A stretch of 64,000 bases of DNA from Perognathus longimembris pacificus. Taxonomy: Eukaryota > Chordata > Mammalia > Rodentia > Heteromyidae. Below are positions 32,866 to 43,818 of this stretch, piece after piece (position 1 is the stretch's first letter; each line of letters starts with the position of its first letter). Where the stretch lies: contig NC_063167.1 in the NCBI RefSeq assembly GCF_023159225.1, forward strand, positions 16,681,360 to 16,745,359. Reading direction: 5' to 3'. Made by a program: the position numbers and the translations under genes. The notes below the pieces were generated by a model. That model did no database searches. It saw nothing but the letters and a program-made list of their open reading frames with translations, and was not told where the DNA came from.

Positions 32866-33085
32866 AGGGGCTGGAATGTGGCTTAGTGGTAGAGTAAGCT
32901 TGCCTAGCATGCATGAAGCCCTGGGTTTGATTCCTCAGCAACACATATATAGAAAACAGCCAGAAGTGGCACTGTGGCTCAAGTGGTAGAGTGCTAGCCT
33001 CTAGCAAAAGGAAGCCAGGGACAGTGCCCAGGCCCTGAGTTCAAGCCCCAGGACTGGCAAAAATAAACAAGCAAACTTTTAGTAT
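32866..33085 (+). mobile_element. IDL-Geo SINE
   Basis: Flanked by CTTTTAATATA (about 32856) and CTTTTAGTATA (about 33076), one mismatch. Confidence 0.88.
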
Positions 33086-33104
33086 AAATAACTTGGTTTT
33101 TTTG

Positions 33105-33320
33105 TTGTTGTTTTTGGTGTTGACCTCAGGGCCTGAGCATGGTTCCAGAGCTTCTGTGCTCAAGGCTAGCACTCTACCACTTTGAGCCACAGCTCTACTG
33201 TTGGCTTTTTGGTGGTTAATTGAAGATAAGAGTTTCATGGGCTGTCTTCAAACCACAATATTTAGATCTCATTCTCCTGAGTAGCTAGGATTATAGGTAT
33301 GAGCCATTGACACCTGGCTT
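33105..33320 (-). mobile_element. 7SL-Geo SINE
   Basis: Antisense, with a deletion between CATGG and GCTGTCTTC. Confidence 0.82.
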
Positions 33321-33529
33321 GAATGACTATTTAATTAAAAAATTACTTATTTAGAAGACCCTGGGAATTGAATCCAGAGTTTTCAGAATCCTAGGTACCT
33401 ATTCTACCACTGAGATATAGCTGTAGTCTTTCTAGCTTTGTTTTTACTTTTGTTTCTTAGGGCCTGGTGCTGGAGCTTAGCCAATAGCCTCCTGTAATTT
33501 GGAGGGAAGGGGAAGAGGATGTACTAGGG

Positions 33530-34140
33530 CTGGAAACTCAAGACCTCCCTGAGCTCTAAAGAGCTAAAGCTCAAGGCTAGTGCTCTACCACTTGAGCCAC
33601 AGTGCCACTTCCAGTTTTCTGGTGGTTAATTGGATAAGAGTTTCATGGATTTTCCTGCCTGGAATGGCCCCCTGAGTAGCTAGGATTATAGGCATGACTC
33701 ATTGGTGCCAGGCTTCAGCCTTGCACTTTTTTTTTTTTTTTTTTTTTTTTGGGCCAGTCCTGGGGCTGAACTCAGGGCCTGAGCATTGTCCCTGGCTTCT
33801 TTTTGCTCAAGGCTAGCACCCTGCCAACTTGAGCCACAGCGCCACTTCTGGCCTTTTTTTTTCTATATATGTGATGCTGAAGAATCGAACCTAGGGCTTT
33901 GCATATACGAGGCAAGCACTCTTGCCACTAGGCCACATTCCCAGCCAGCCTTGCACTCTTAAAGCTTGGCTTTTTCAGTCAAGGCTGGCACTCTACCAAT
34001 TGAGTCAAACCTCCAGTTCTAGAATTTTGCTGGTTAATTGGAGATAAGAGTCTCTTGGATTCATTTGCTAGGCAAACCTTAATCCTCAGATCTCAGCCTC
34101 CTGAGTAGTTAAGATTATAGGCATGAGCCATTAGCACCAG
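33530..34140 (-). mobile_element. 7SL-Geo pair with IDL-Geo between
   Basis: Antisense 7SL-Geo at 33530-33715; IDL-Geo 33728-33945 with duplication CAGCCTTGCACT at 33716-33727 and 33946-33957; antisense 7SL-Geo continuing 33958-34140. Confidence 0.88.
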
Positions 34141-34184
34141 GCCTTTTTTCCTTCTTGCAGTGTTATGGGCTTCACAGATGTAAA

Positions 34185-34315
34185 GCACACTGCTCTCCTA
34201 TTGAGCTATAGTACCACTTCTGGCTTTTTCTGTTTATGTGGTGCTGAGGAATCGAACCCAGGGCTTCATGCTTGCAAGGCAAGTATTCTACCGCTAAGCC
34301 ACATTCCCAGCCCCA
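34185..34315 (-). mobile_element. Partial IDL-Geo SINE
   Basis: IDL half and the linker are present; the right monomer is cut after about 20 bases. Confidence 0.8.
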
Positions 34316-34624
34316 AACTTGTATAATTTTTATGTGACCCTTCTTGTGAACTGCAAGGCCAGGGCCCAGGGAGGAAGGGTAATAGAAGAGCTGGCTCAAC
34401 TGAAATAGGAAGTCTGGTCTTTGGATCTTCTGTCCTGTGGAAGGAAGGAGCCATGTAAGGCTATTCAGCAAGGGTGTGGCCTGCTTACTTACTGACTCAG
34501 CCAGTTCAGCTTCCTTTTTCAGTATCCTACAGTCTATCCCTCTCTCCACCCAGTATCCTCTCTTTCAAGGTGCTTTTTCTTCTTTGCCTCCAGAGGCCTA
34601 GTTCTGGCATGAACTAAGTTACTA

Positions 34625-34835
34625 GCACAGACTGGGTGTTGGGAGTTCATGCCATAATCCTAGCACTAAGGCCTCATTGAGCTACACCACAAGGCCCTGT
34701 CACAAAACAAGGCAAAACAAAACAAAGCAGGGCGTGGAGGTGCATGATTGCAATCCAAGCACTCCAGAGCTAAAGGCCAGTGGGATACATATTGAGAACC
34801 TGTCTCAGTCACTAGCAATGAGATTCGGTCAACTC
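34625..34835 (+). mobile_element. Two diverged B1-like monomers
   Basis: GGGTGTTGGGAGTTCATGCCATAATCC and GGGCGTGGAGGTGCATGATTG mark two 7SL-type starts with AAAACAAAAC between them. Confidence 0.5.
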
Positions 34836-35210
34836 CACAGCCCCACCTCCTGTCCCCACTCCAGCCAGGTCCAATGAGGTTCAACATTTAGAATCTCAAC
34901 ATTCCCCACCCAGTAAGGGGTGGATTCACCGTTGAACACTCCCAGCACAGAGACCCCTGGGTAGGGAGTCACAGGGTGGAACCTCATATAAGATCATCAC
35001 ATGCCCCTGATTGCTTCTTCCCCCACAGAAAGAATCTGGTTTGTTGATAAGGGTCTCTGGGGTAGAAGAAGGAGATTCAACACTAGAAGACAATCTAAGC
35101 CTCAGTCTACAGATCGTGTTGCCAGGAGAATCGTCCATTACCAGTGTCTTCCAGTGGCCTCCTTTGAGCACCAAATATGTCCAGGTCAGAAGCTGGGGAC
35201 AAGGAAAAGC

Positions 35211-35240
35211 GGGGGGGGGGGGGGGGGGGGGGGGAGGGGG
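35211..35240 (+). repeat. Poly(G) run
   Basis: 24 consecutive G (35211-35234), then AGGGGGAG. Confidence 0.95.
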
Positions 35241-35254
35241 AGAAGAAGAGCCAG

Positions 35255-35470
35255 CAGGGAGTTGCCTGTAATCCTAGCTACTCAGGAGCCTGAGACCTGA
35301 GGCTCACAGTTAGAAGTCAGCCTGAACAGGGACAGTCAGTGAAATTCTTCTATTTTCAATTAAGCACCAAAAATCTGGACGTGGAACACTAGCCTTGAGC
35401 AATAAAAGCTCAAGGACAGGGTCCTGGCTGTGAGTTCAAGCCCCAGGAGTGGTACAAAGGAAAAAAAGGG
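35255..35470 (+). mobile_element. 7SL-Geo SINE
   Basis: 5'-truncated, begins at CCTGTAATCCTAGCTACTC; part of the right A box is missing (GTGGAACACTAGCC). Confidence 0.85.
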
Positions 35471-35498
35471 TCAAGGGGGTATTGGACTCACTTCTACC

Positions 35499-37298
35499 TG
35501 AAAGAGCAGAATTTTTTTTTGTCTTGTGTCTCTTTTTATTTTTTTAAATAATTTATTTATTAATTAAACAAAAAATTTTTGACAAGGTGTTGTGCAAAAG
35601 GGGTACAGTTACATAGTAGGGCAGTGTATACATTTCTTGTGATATCTTACACCCTGTTTTTCTTTCCCTTCCCTAGGTCAGGTAGACATATATACAATAC
35701 ACAGTGTACCAAGAACATATACAGTAGCCACGTGGCCAAAGAAAATTCGCCTAGGGCTTTAAATGTGATGTCAACAGTAGACAATATGTTGACAGTAGTC
35801 TTATGTATATATTTTTTATTTTAAATTTATTTGTTTATTAATTGAACACAAATTTTTTGACAAGGTGTTGTGCAAAAACGGTACAGTTACATAGTAGGGC
35901 AGTGTGTACATTTCTTGTGATATCTTACGTCCTGTTTTTCTATCTCTTCTCTAGGTCAGGTAGACATATATACAATATACAATGTATCGTGAACATATAC
36001 AGTAGCCACGTGGCCACACCCAAGAAAGTTCGCCTAGGGCTTTAAATGTAATGTCGATATTAGACCATATGTCGACAGTAGTCTTATATGAAGGTACATA
36101 CCTAGCTTTTGAGCTATTGTATTCCCCTGAGAGGTCAATTTTTGACTTTTATATGTTGAGTAATTGTTTGGTTTTAGTTACATACTGTTGGGTTGCTGCC
36201 CCAATCCTGTGGGGAATACTATTTGACAAGCAGTTTTTGGTTTCCCAGACTTGGTCTCTACTGTCTCTCCGTCTCCCTTTGTTAACAGTCATATATCAGG
36301 GAGATCATGCCCCTTTGTTTTCTGTGTTCTAGGCTTGTCTCGCTCAACATTATTTGTTCGAGTTCTGACCATTTCCCTGCGAATAACAATATTTCACCAT
36401 TCCTAATCGCTATGTAGTATTCCATTGTGTATAAGTACCATATTTTTTTGATCCATTCATCTGTGGAGGGGCATCTGGGTTGTTTCCATATTTTGGCTAT
36501 TGTGAATTGTGCCACGATAAACATGGAAGTACAAATGTCTTTTTGATATCTTGGGTTTTGCTGTTTAGGATAGATGCTTAGGAGTGGTATGGCTGGGTCA
36601 TAGGTAGGTCTATATTGAGCTTTTTGAGAAACCTCCATACTGTTCTCCAAAGTGGTTGTACTAATTTGCACTCTCACCAACAATGGAGAAGGGTTCCTCT
36701 TTCCCCGCAACCCCTCCAGCATTTGTTGTTGCCTGAGTTCAGAGTATGGGCCATTCTAACTGGGGTGAGGTGGTATCTCAGGGTTGTTTTTATTTGCATT
36801 TCCTTTACTAGCAGGGATGTTGAGCATTTCCTCATGTGTTTCTTTGCCATTTTTATATCTTCTCTTGTGAAGTCTCTCTTTAGCTCCTTTGCCCATTTCC
36901 TAATAGGTTTATTGGGCTTGGAGGGGCTTAGTTTTTTGAGTTCTCTGTAGATGACAGATATCAGGCCTTTGTCTGTTGCTGTGCTGGTAAAGATCCTTTC
37001 CCATATCGTTGGCTGTCTTTCTATTTTGGTGGCTATGTCCTTAGCTGTGCAGTAGTAGTAGTAGTCCCATTTGTCGAGTCTTTCCCCTATTTGTTGTGCC
37101 CCTGGGACTCTATTCAGAAAGTTCCTTCCTGTGCCTATAAGTTCTAGCGTCTTTCCTACTCTGTCCTTCAGTAGTTTCAAGGATTCAGGTCTGCTATTGA
37201 GGTCCTTGATCCATTTTGAGTTGATCTTGGTGCATGGTGATAGGCTTGGGTCTACTTTGAGTTTTCTGCATATGGCTGCCCAGTGAAAGAGCAGAATT
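35499..37298 (-). mobile_element. 5'-truncated LINE-1 with 15-bp target-site duplication
   Basis: The minus strand carries the C-terminal end of L1 ORF2 (recognisable residues [25 protein letters not shown] and SELEQIMLSE), then a 3' UTR and an A-rich tail (T run at 35512-35519). The insertion is bracketed by perfect direct repeats TGAAAGAGCAGAATT at 35499-35513 and 37284-37298, so the 5' truncation point is 37283. The ORF2 reading is split between two frames near 36700, so the copy is dead. Its 3' UTR is duplicated in tandem. Confidence 0.95.
35545..36105 (-). repeat. Tandem 278-bp duplication inside the L1 3' UTR
   Basis: The landmark GACAAGGTGTTGTGCAAAA occurs at 35581 and 35859, and CAGTAGCCACGTGGCC at 35722 and 36000, both exactly 278 bases apart. 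The two units are similar but diverged at many sites, so the duplication predates this insertion or is old. Confidence 0.9.
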
Positions 37299-37439
37299 AA
37301 TCAGATGCTCACAACCCAGTAGTGAGACACATTTTCTGCATCTTGTATGCATTTTTTTTTATCCTTTTGTGGAGAACCGTAGGCCAACATTGAACCATCA
37401 GTTCTGTGCTGGCATCTCTTTGCTGGGGCCTCACAACAT

Positions 37440-37525
37440 CTCTGTTTGCCCATTTTATAAATGAGGAAACTGAGGCTTGGAGAAGGTAAATAATGCACCC
37501 AAGGTTATATAGCTGGTAAACTGGT
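37440..37525 (-). mobile_element. MIR relic
   Basis: CATTTTATAAATGAGGAAACTGAGGCTTGG is a very clear antisense MIR core. Confidence 0.75.
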
Positions 37526-37934
37526 TTTTGGTTTCTCCCAGCTCTGCCATTTTAAGTCTTTACAGGACTAGACTGTATGGGTTTTAAAATGTCAGGGATG
37601 CTCACCCCTGAGAGAAGAGGAAATGGTCTGATGATAAAATGTAAATTCCTTCTGGGGTATCCAGTCCCCATTTTCCCTACAATGGGTACTCTACTACTTG
37701 AGCTATGCCTTCAGTCTGGCATTTTGCGAGTTTGTAGATGCACTCTCAGGGGCTTCCCTGCCCATGAAAAGTGTTGGAAAGGATGGATACTCAGCCTTGC
37801 TGCTTGGGGCCCCCAGCAACCAGGCACAGTATTTGACGGACCAGGAATATTCTTCTCTCCTTTTGGACAGTAACTAAGTGGAGCTTGCCCACATTGGCAT
37901 CCATAACCCATCCTTGAACAGACTTCTACACTCT

Positions 37935-38137
37935 TCTCAGTCTTTTTTTTATTGTCAGTTCTGGCACTTGAATTTAGGGCCTGAGCACTGTCCCTGAGCT
38001 CTTTTTTGCTCAAGGCTAGCACTCTAACTCCTGAGCCACAGCACCACTTCCGGCTTTTTCTGTTTATGTGTTGCTGAGGAATCGAACCCATGGCTTCATG
38101 CATGCTAGGTAAGCACTCTACCACTCGGCCATATTCC

Positions 38138-38183
<46 letters not shown>

Positions 38184-38290
38184 TTTTTTTCTGCCAATCA
38201 AGGGGCTTGAACTCAGAGCGTGGGCTCTGTCCCTGAGCTTCTTTTGCTCAAGGCTAACACTCTACCACTTGAGCCACAGCGCCAGTTCCT
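37935..38290 (-). mobile_element. IDL-Geo, (CA)n and a partial second copy
   Basis: IDL-Geo 37945-38135; CA repeats 38140-38180; 38190-38290 holds the tail and most of the right monomer of another antisense SINE. Confidence 0.85.
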
Positions 38291-38384
38291 CAGTAGCAGG
38301 CTGACATGACCAGCTCCATGAGGAAGACTTATTTGTGATCCCAGTACTGTTTTGAACTTCAGAACCATTCCTTTTTTTTTTTTC

Positions 38385-38465
38385 TCCTATAGTAGTGGTT
38401 CTTAGGTTTGAACTCAGGACCTCATGCTTCCTAGGCTGGTAATCTACCACTTGAGCCACACCTTC
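38385..38465 (-). mobile_element. ID-like SINE
   Basis: GTTTGAACTCAGGACCTCATGC and TACCACTTGAGCCACACC. Confidence 0.6.
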
Positions 38466-38519
38466 TAGAAGCAACTTTAATTCTTTAACTCAACTTCTAT
38501 GGCCATACACATTTCATAA

Positions 38520-38727
38520 AAATAACAAGTTCTAGGGACTGGGGATATGGCCTAGTGGCAGGAACACTTACCTCTTATACATGAAGCCCTGGGTTCAATT
38601 CTCCAGCACCACATATATAGAAAATGGCCACAAGTGGCGCTGTGGCTCAAGTGGCAGAGTGCTAGCCTTGAGCAAAAAAAAGCCAGGGACAGTGCTCAGG
38701 CCCTGAGTCCAAGCCCCAGGACTGGCC

Positions 38728-38766
<39 letters not shown>

Positions 38767-38776
38767 CAAGTTCTAG
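38520..38776 (+). mobile_element. IDL-Geo SINE with 16-bp duplication and (AAAT)n tail
   Basis: AAATAACAAGTTCTAG at 38520-38535 and 38761-38776. The tail has expanded to about nine AAAT units. Confidence 0.93.
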
Positions 38777-39051
38777 CCAGGTACTTATGGCTGGCACTTG
38801 TAACCCTAGGTACTCAGGAGTCTGAGATCTGAGGATTGTGGTTTGAAGGCAGTCCAGGCAAGAAAGTCCATGAAACTCTTATCTCAAATTAGCTCCCAAA
38901 AAACCAGAAGTGGGGCTGTGGCTCAAGTGGTAGAATGTCAACCTTGAGCGAAAAAGCTCAGGGACAGCATACAGGCCCTAAGTTTAAACCGTGGTACTGG
39001 CACGTGTGCATGCACACATGTTCATACATGTGTACTGTGTTCTCTCTCTCT

Positions 39052-39093
<42 letters not shown>
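38777..39093 (+). mobile_element. 7SL-Geo SINE with (CA)n
   Basis: Complete to about 39003, then GTGTGCATGCACACATG-like text and CA repeats 39053-39093. Confidence 0.85.
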
Positions 39094-39096
<3 letters not shown>

Positions 39097-39149
39097 TCCA
39101 GTGCAATGAGTTTCTAGCAGCTAGTGGCTGGAAAGAAGATAGTCATAGT

Positions 39150-39382
39150 CAGTTTCCTCTTTGTTTGTTTTTGGTTTTTTGCCAGTCCTGGGGTTAAACT
39201 CAGTGCCTGAGCACTGTCCCTGGCTTCTTTTTGCTCAAGGCTAGCACTCTGCCACTTGAGCCACAGCGCCACTTCCGGCTTTTTCTATATACATGGTGCT
39301 GAGGAATCAAACCCAGGGCTTCATGTATACAAGAGGAGCACTTTACCACTAAGCCATATTCCCAGCCCCTCAGTTTCCTCTT
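39150..39382 (-). mobile_element. IDL-Geo SINE with 12-bp duplication
   Basis: CAGTTTCCTCTT at 39150-39161 and 39371-39382. Confidence 0.92.
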
Positions 39383-39466
39383 AATATAGCTGGTCACCCA
39401 TGAGGTCTACTTTTTTTTTTTTTTTTTGCCCTTTTCTTTCCATTCTTGGGGGATGTCACTTTCAAT

Positions 39467-39713
39467 CATTTCTGCTTCTCTATTCTTTTTTTCTTTTTTT
39501 TTTTGGCCAGTCCTGGCGCTTGGACTCAGGGCCTGAGCACTGTCCATGGCTTCCTTTTGCTCAAGGCTAGCACTCTGCCACTTGAGCCACAGCGCCACTT
39601 CTGGCCGTTTTCTGTATATGTGGTGCTGGGGAATCAAATCCAGGGTTTCATGTATGTAAGGCAAGCACTCTTGCCACTAGGCCATATTCCCAGCTGCCAT
39701 TTCTGCTTCTCTA
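39467..39713 (-). mobile_element. IDL-Geo SINE with 16-bp duplication
   Basis: CATTTCTGCTTCTCTA at 39467-39482 and 39698-39713. Confidence 0.93.
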
Positions 39714-39819
39714 AAGCCTTTCATCCCTTAAGAACCATCTCCAGCCTCATGTTCTCTAGCAAACCGTGTAAGGAGTGACATGAGGGCAAGCTCTGAACCA
39801 AGATGTCTGTAGCTCAAAT

Positions 39820-39960
39820 CTCTGCTGTGCCACCTTGAATGTGGCCTAGAACAAGGCATTTTTCCTCTGAGATCCTCAGTTCTCTTAAATAGCTGATGGT
39901 TACATTACTTACTATACTTTGTTGTGAGAGAATTATAGATGGTAAAGATCAGTAAGCATG
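39820..39960 (+). mobile_element. MIR relic
   Basis: CTGTGCCACCTTGAATGTGG and CTCTGAGATCCTCAGTTCTCTT in sense MIR order. Confidence 0.5.
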
Positions 39961-40118
39961 GAAGTGTTAAGTAGACATGAGATGTGGGGGTCTCTTTCCT
40001 GACACTGTGCTCCTAAGCACTTTCAGGGTGCACCTGTGGTCTGGACTTTGTCGTACTTTCCCTCCAATGATCTGTCCTTTACTCCCAGTGTGGGAGCCAG
40101 CAAGCGACTGCCCCTTCT

Positions 40119-40357
40119 CCAGCATTCTTTTTTTTTTTTTTTTTTTTTTTGCCAGTCCTGGGGCTTGGACTCAGGGCCTGAGCACTGTCCCTGGCTTCTT
40201 CTTGCTCAAGGCTAGCACTCTGCCACTTGAGCCACAGCGCCACTTCTGGCCATTTTCTGTATATGTGGTTCTGGGGAATCGAACCCAGGGCCTCATGTAT
40301 AGGAGGCAAGCACTCTTGCCACTAGGCCATATCCCCAGCCCCCTCACCAGCATTCTT
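40119..40357 (-). mobile_element. IDL-Geo SINE with 11-bp duplication
   Basis: CCAGCATTCTT at 40119-40129 and 40347-40357. One of the best preserved copies, with a 20-T tail. Confidence 0.92.
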
Positions 40358-40560
40358 GTATCCCTAAGATTCTAGATATGGGTGCTAGGAAAATAGTTCT
40401 GTAATGACTGTGATTATAACCAGCTATAATTTACCAATCACCTATTATGTACTAAGTACTTTTACATATAATTCTAATTCTCAAAACTACCCCAATAACA
40501 GGTATATTTTGAGTTCTCACTATGCAACTTGGGTAAAGTTCATTGGAATTAAATGACTTA

Positions 40561-40795
40561 GCAGGGCACTGGTAGCTCATGCCTGTAATTTTGCTAATCA
40601 GGAGTCTGAGATATGATGATTGTGGTTCAAAGCTAGCCCCGGTAGGAAAGTCCATGAAACTTTTACTCCAATTAACCAGCAAAAAGCCATAAGTGGATCT
40701 GTGGCTCAAGTGATAGAGCACTAGCCTTGAGTGAAAAAGCGAAGGGACAGCACTCAGGCCTTGAGTTCAAATCCCAATACTGGCACACACACAAA
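40561..40795 (+). mobile_element. 7SL-Geo SINE
   Basis: Complete; tail CACACACAC. Confidence 0.87.
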
Positions 40796-41049
40796 ATTAA
40801 ATACCATGTTCAAACTCACCGAGTTCTTAAACTTTAGAAGCAGAGACTTCAGGGATCTTTCTGGTACTGTCCTTGAGTTTATGTTAAGGGGCTCATGGCT
40901 TTCTATCCTTTGGCTCTTCTCTTGGTCTATAGCTGAGCGATGTCTAGATAATATAAAGATCAAACTGGGAACCTAATGGAAGAGGTGTCCATCTTTTTTT
41001 TTTCCCCCACCATGGGCAAAACATAAAGACAGGAGGCTTTTTTGTATGA

Positions 41050-41130
41050 TTTTTTTTTTCTGCTCCTGGGGTTTGAACTCATGACCTTTAGCTTGCTAGG
41101 CAGGCACTCTACTACTTGAGACACACCCTG
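41050..41130 (-). mobile_element. ID-like SINE
   Basis: GGGGTTTGAACTCATGACC and GCTAGGCAGGCACTCTACTAC. Confidence 0.6.
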
Positions 41131-41204
41131 AATTCTGGACCAGAGATTTCTGCAGTGGAAATTAAGATATAGCTCCATTCTCATCATTGTCCAAAAGCTC
41201 TGGT

Positions 41205-41335
41205 TCTAGCTGGGCATGATGGCACATGCCTGTAATCCCAGCACTCAGGAGACTAAGGCAGGAAGGCCACAAGTTCAAAGCTAGCCTGGGCTACCTAGTG
41301 AGACCCTACCTCAAACAAACAAACAAACAAACAAC
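41205..41335 (+). mobile_element. B1-like monomer
   Basis: AGCTGGGCATGATGGCACATG to GAGACCCTACCTC, with AAAC units in the tail. The cleanest B1-type monomer here, with no Geo half. Confidence 0.85.
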
Positions 41336-41575
41336 AACAAAATAAAAACAAGTGAAAAACAGTAGGTGAGAAGTGATCAGGAAACGACTGGATACCTTGT
41401 AGAAAAGCCATGGGTGAAATTCCATCTATATCATAGGTGAGGACAGTAGATTACAGCGGGATCTGATGGCTCATTCACATTGTGCGTGTTAGGGGAGGGG
41501 AGGGGTCAACTGCCACAGGTTTCTGTCCTCCCAACCAAGAATATGATCCAAGGAGAGCTATGGTATTCACAGTGA

Positions 41576-41594
41576 GCCACTAGGTGTCACTGTG
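41576..41594 (+). promoter_or_regulatory. CTCF-like motif in the intergenic interval
   Basis: GCCACTAGGTGTCACTGTG matches the CTCF pattern CCAnnAGRKGGCRS with one G-to-T difference in the GGC core. It lies in non-repetitive DNA. Confidence 0.3.
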
Positions 41595-41636
41595 ATAGGA
41601 GGTCCCATGACGTACTGTGTTAGAACCTCCCAACCT

Positions 41637-41947
41637 GAAGAATTAGTAGCTCACACCTGTAATCCTAGCTATTCTGGAGTCTGAGATCTGAGAACATGGT
41701 TTAAAGCCAGCCCAAGCAGGGAAGTGCCTGAGATTTTTATTTTTTTTTGGCAGTCCAGGGCTTGAACTCAGGGCCTGGGCACTGTTTTTTTTTTTTTTTT
41801 TCTTTTTTCCTCAAGGCTAGCCCTCTACCACTTGAGCCACAGTGCCACTTCCGGCCATTTTCTATATGTGTGGTACTGGGGAATTGAACCCAGGGCTTCA
41901 TGTATATGAAGCAAGCACTCTTGCCACTAGGCCATATTCCCAGCCCA
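41637..41947 (+). mobile_element. 7SL-type SINE cut by an antisense IDL-Geo
   Basis: Left monomer on plus to about 41733; IDL-Geo on minus 41735-41946. Confidence 0.85.
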
Positions 41948-41989
41948 TTTTGTTTTTAGAAAATGCTTCTTTTCTATTTCTATATTGCT

Positions 41990-42250
41990 AATCTGGTCTT
42001 CTAGTAAGCTTTATTATTTTCCTTTAAGTATCTTTTATGCTGTTTGTCTTTAGTAGTCACAAATTGCTTTAGCTTTTGTTTATCATGAAATATTTTTATT
42101 TCTTCTCAATTATGAAGGATAGCTTTGCTGGGTATACTAGTCTAGGCTGGTAATTCTTTTTTTTCAGGGCTTAAAGTATGTTCTCTATCCCTTCCTTGCA
42201 TTAGATCTTTCAACTTTCCATCTTGCTATGTTCCCCAAAATACTTTAGCC
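41990..42250. mobile_element. Old L1-like fragment
   Basis: TGAAGGATAGCTTTGCTGGGTATA and nearby T-rich text resemble ancient mammalian L1 sequence. Strongly diverged. Confidence 0.35.
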
Positions 42251-42253
42251 AGG

Positions 42254-42640
42254 CATTTTTTTTCTTTTTTCTTTTTGCCAGTCTTGGGTCTTGAACTCAG
42301 GATCTAAGCACTGCTTTTTGCTCAAGGCTAACATTCTACCACTTGAGCCACAGTGCCACTTCTGGCTTTTTCTGTTTATATGGTACTGAAGAATTGAATC
42401 CAGGGCTGCATGCATGCTAGGCAAGTACTTTACCACTAATCCACATTCCCAACCTGCATTTTTTCTGGGTTCAATTCCTCAGCACCACATATATAGAAAA
42501 GGCCAGAAGTGGCACTGTGGCTCAAGTGGCAGAGTGCTAGCCTTAAGAAAAAAAAAAAAAAGAAAAAAAGAAACCAGGGACAGTGCTCAGGCCCTGAGTC
42601 CAAGCCCCAGGACTGGCAAAAAAAAAAAAAAATCCTTTAG
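42254..42640. mobile_element. Two IDL-Geo SINEs in opposite orientation
   Basis: Antisense copy 42262-42455, with GCATTTTTT on both sides; sense 5'-truncated copy 42466-42634 with A-rich interruptions in the right monomer. Confidence 0.87.
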
Positions 42641-43007
42641 ACAACTTAAAAAACTTTTGATGACGGTTTTTCCCAATAAAATAAAATACTCTTAGCATCC
42701 AGAAAGAAAAGCCATCTTAAATCCATCTACATGCAATAATAATTACATAAAAAACACATATTTAGTAGACATACATAGTACAAGACAGTTGAGTCCAAAG
42801 TATATTTATGCAAGAGTAAAGCAGATTATGGTCATTTGTCCAAACAACCAAATTCCAAAATCATATTTGCCATTCCAGAATTAACAGCTCTTTTCCACCT
42901 TTGGCTGAGCCTAAGTTGATTTCTGAATTGCCTGCATTTTGGCTAGACACAATTGAGATACAAAAACCATTTTTTAAAGAGTAATGATAGTTTTGATATT
43001 AATTTTT

Positions 43008-43270
43008 GTTGCAAACCGTGGCGAGCACCTTGTCCCACTGCAGCTGGGAGCAAAGCAGTGATGGAGACCAGACCGTGGAGTTGGTTTCGGGGTACCAGGG
43101 GACCTGCTGCCTCACTCCAGCAACAGATCCAGAGGGTCCCTTGAACAGGGTTTTTATTCATTTTCAAGCAGAAAACAAGGTAGCCAACTTTAAGAGATAA
43201 GGGCACCACAGTGGGGTGAACAATCCTGGGATTAGTGACTTCCAGAAAACAGGATGTGAAGATGGCCAAA
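43008..43270 (-). mobile_element. Possible LTR fragment
   Basis: The minus strand has AATAAA in an A-rich context (about 43152) and would end at ...GCAACA (43008). This is a weak resemblance to an LTR 3' part, and neither end could be confirmed. Confidence 0.25.
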
Positions 43271-43304
43271 TTGAATAGGCCACCTGCAAGCTCCAAGGTC
43301 AAGT

Positions 43305-43373
43305 GAAGAACCCGGGGGCCTTGCACTCACCAGGCAGGCGCTCTTCCGCTGAGCCAGATCCCCAGCCCCAAGG
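43305..43373 (-). mobile_element. ID-like SINE, good tRNA-like start
   Basis: The minus strand starts GGGGCTGGGGATCTGGCTCA and continues as a tRNA-Ala-derived A-box region ending near GGCCCCCGGGTTC. Single monomer. Confidence 0.7.
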
Positions 43374-43474
43374 ATCATCTTAAAGATTTCGACACAGACA
43401 CACGTATGCACAAAATGTTTTAATTTAAGACCATAAGATTGAGGCATACATAAAAAGTTGGGCTCAGAAATGAA

Positions 43475-43790
43475 AATCTGGCCACGTGACCATAGCTCAT
43501 GCCTATAATTTTAGCTACTCAAGAGGCTGAGATCTGGAGAATCTGGGTTTGGAGCTAGTCCAGGCAGAAAAATTTACTAGTTTCTGTTTCCAAAAACAAC
43601 CAGCAAAAAGCCAGTTTGGCAGTATCAGTCAAGTGGTAGAGTGTCAGCCTAGCAGTGTAAGATCTTTGCAGCATCACAAGAAAAGAATAAGAGCTGGCTG
43701 TTGATGGTGAATGGTCATAATCCTAGCTACTCAAGATGCTGAGATCTGAGGATCAGAATTCAAGGCCAGCCCAAGCAGACAAATTCCTGG
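43475..43790 (+). mobile_element. Two 7SL-Geo SINEs
   Basis: 43475-43685 diverged; 43695-43790 left part only, reaching close to the LTR end. Confidence 0.75.
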
Positions 43791-43818
43791 CAGAGATGGC
43801 TACTGGGAATTTGACCAC

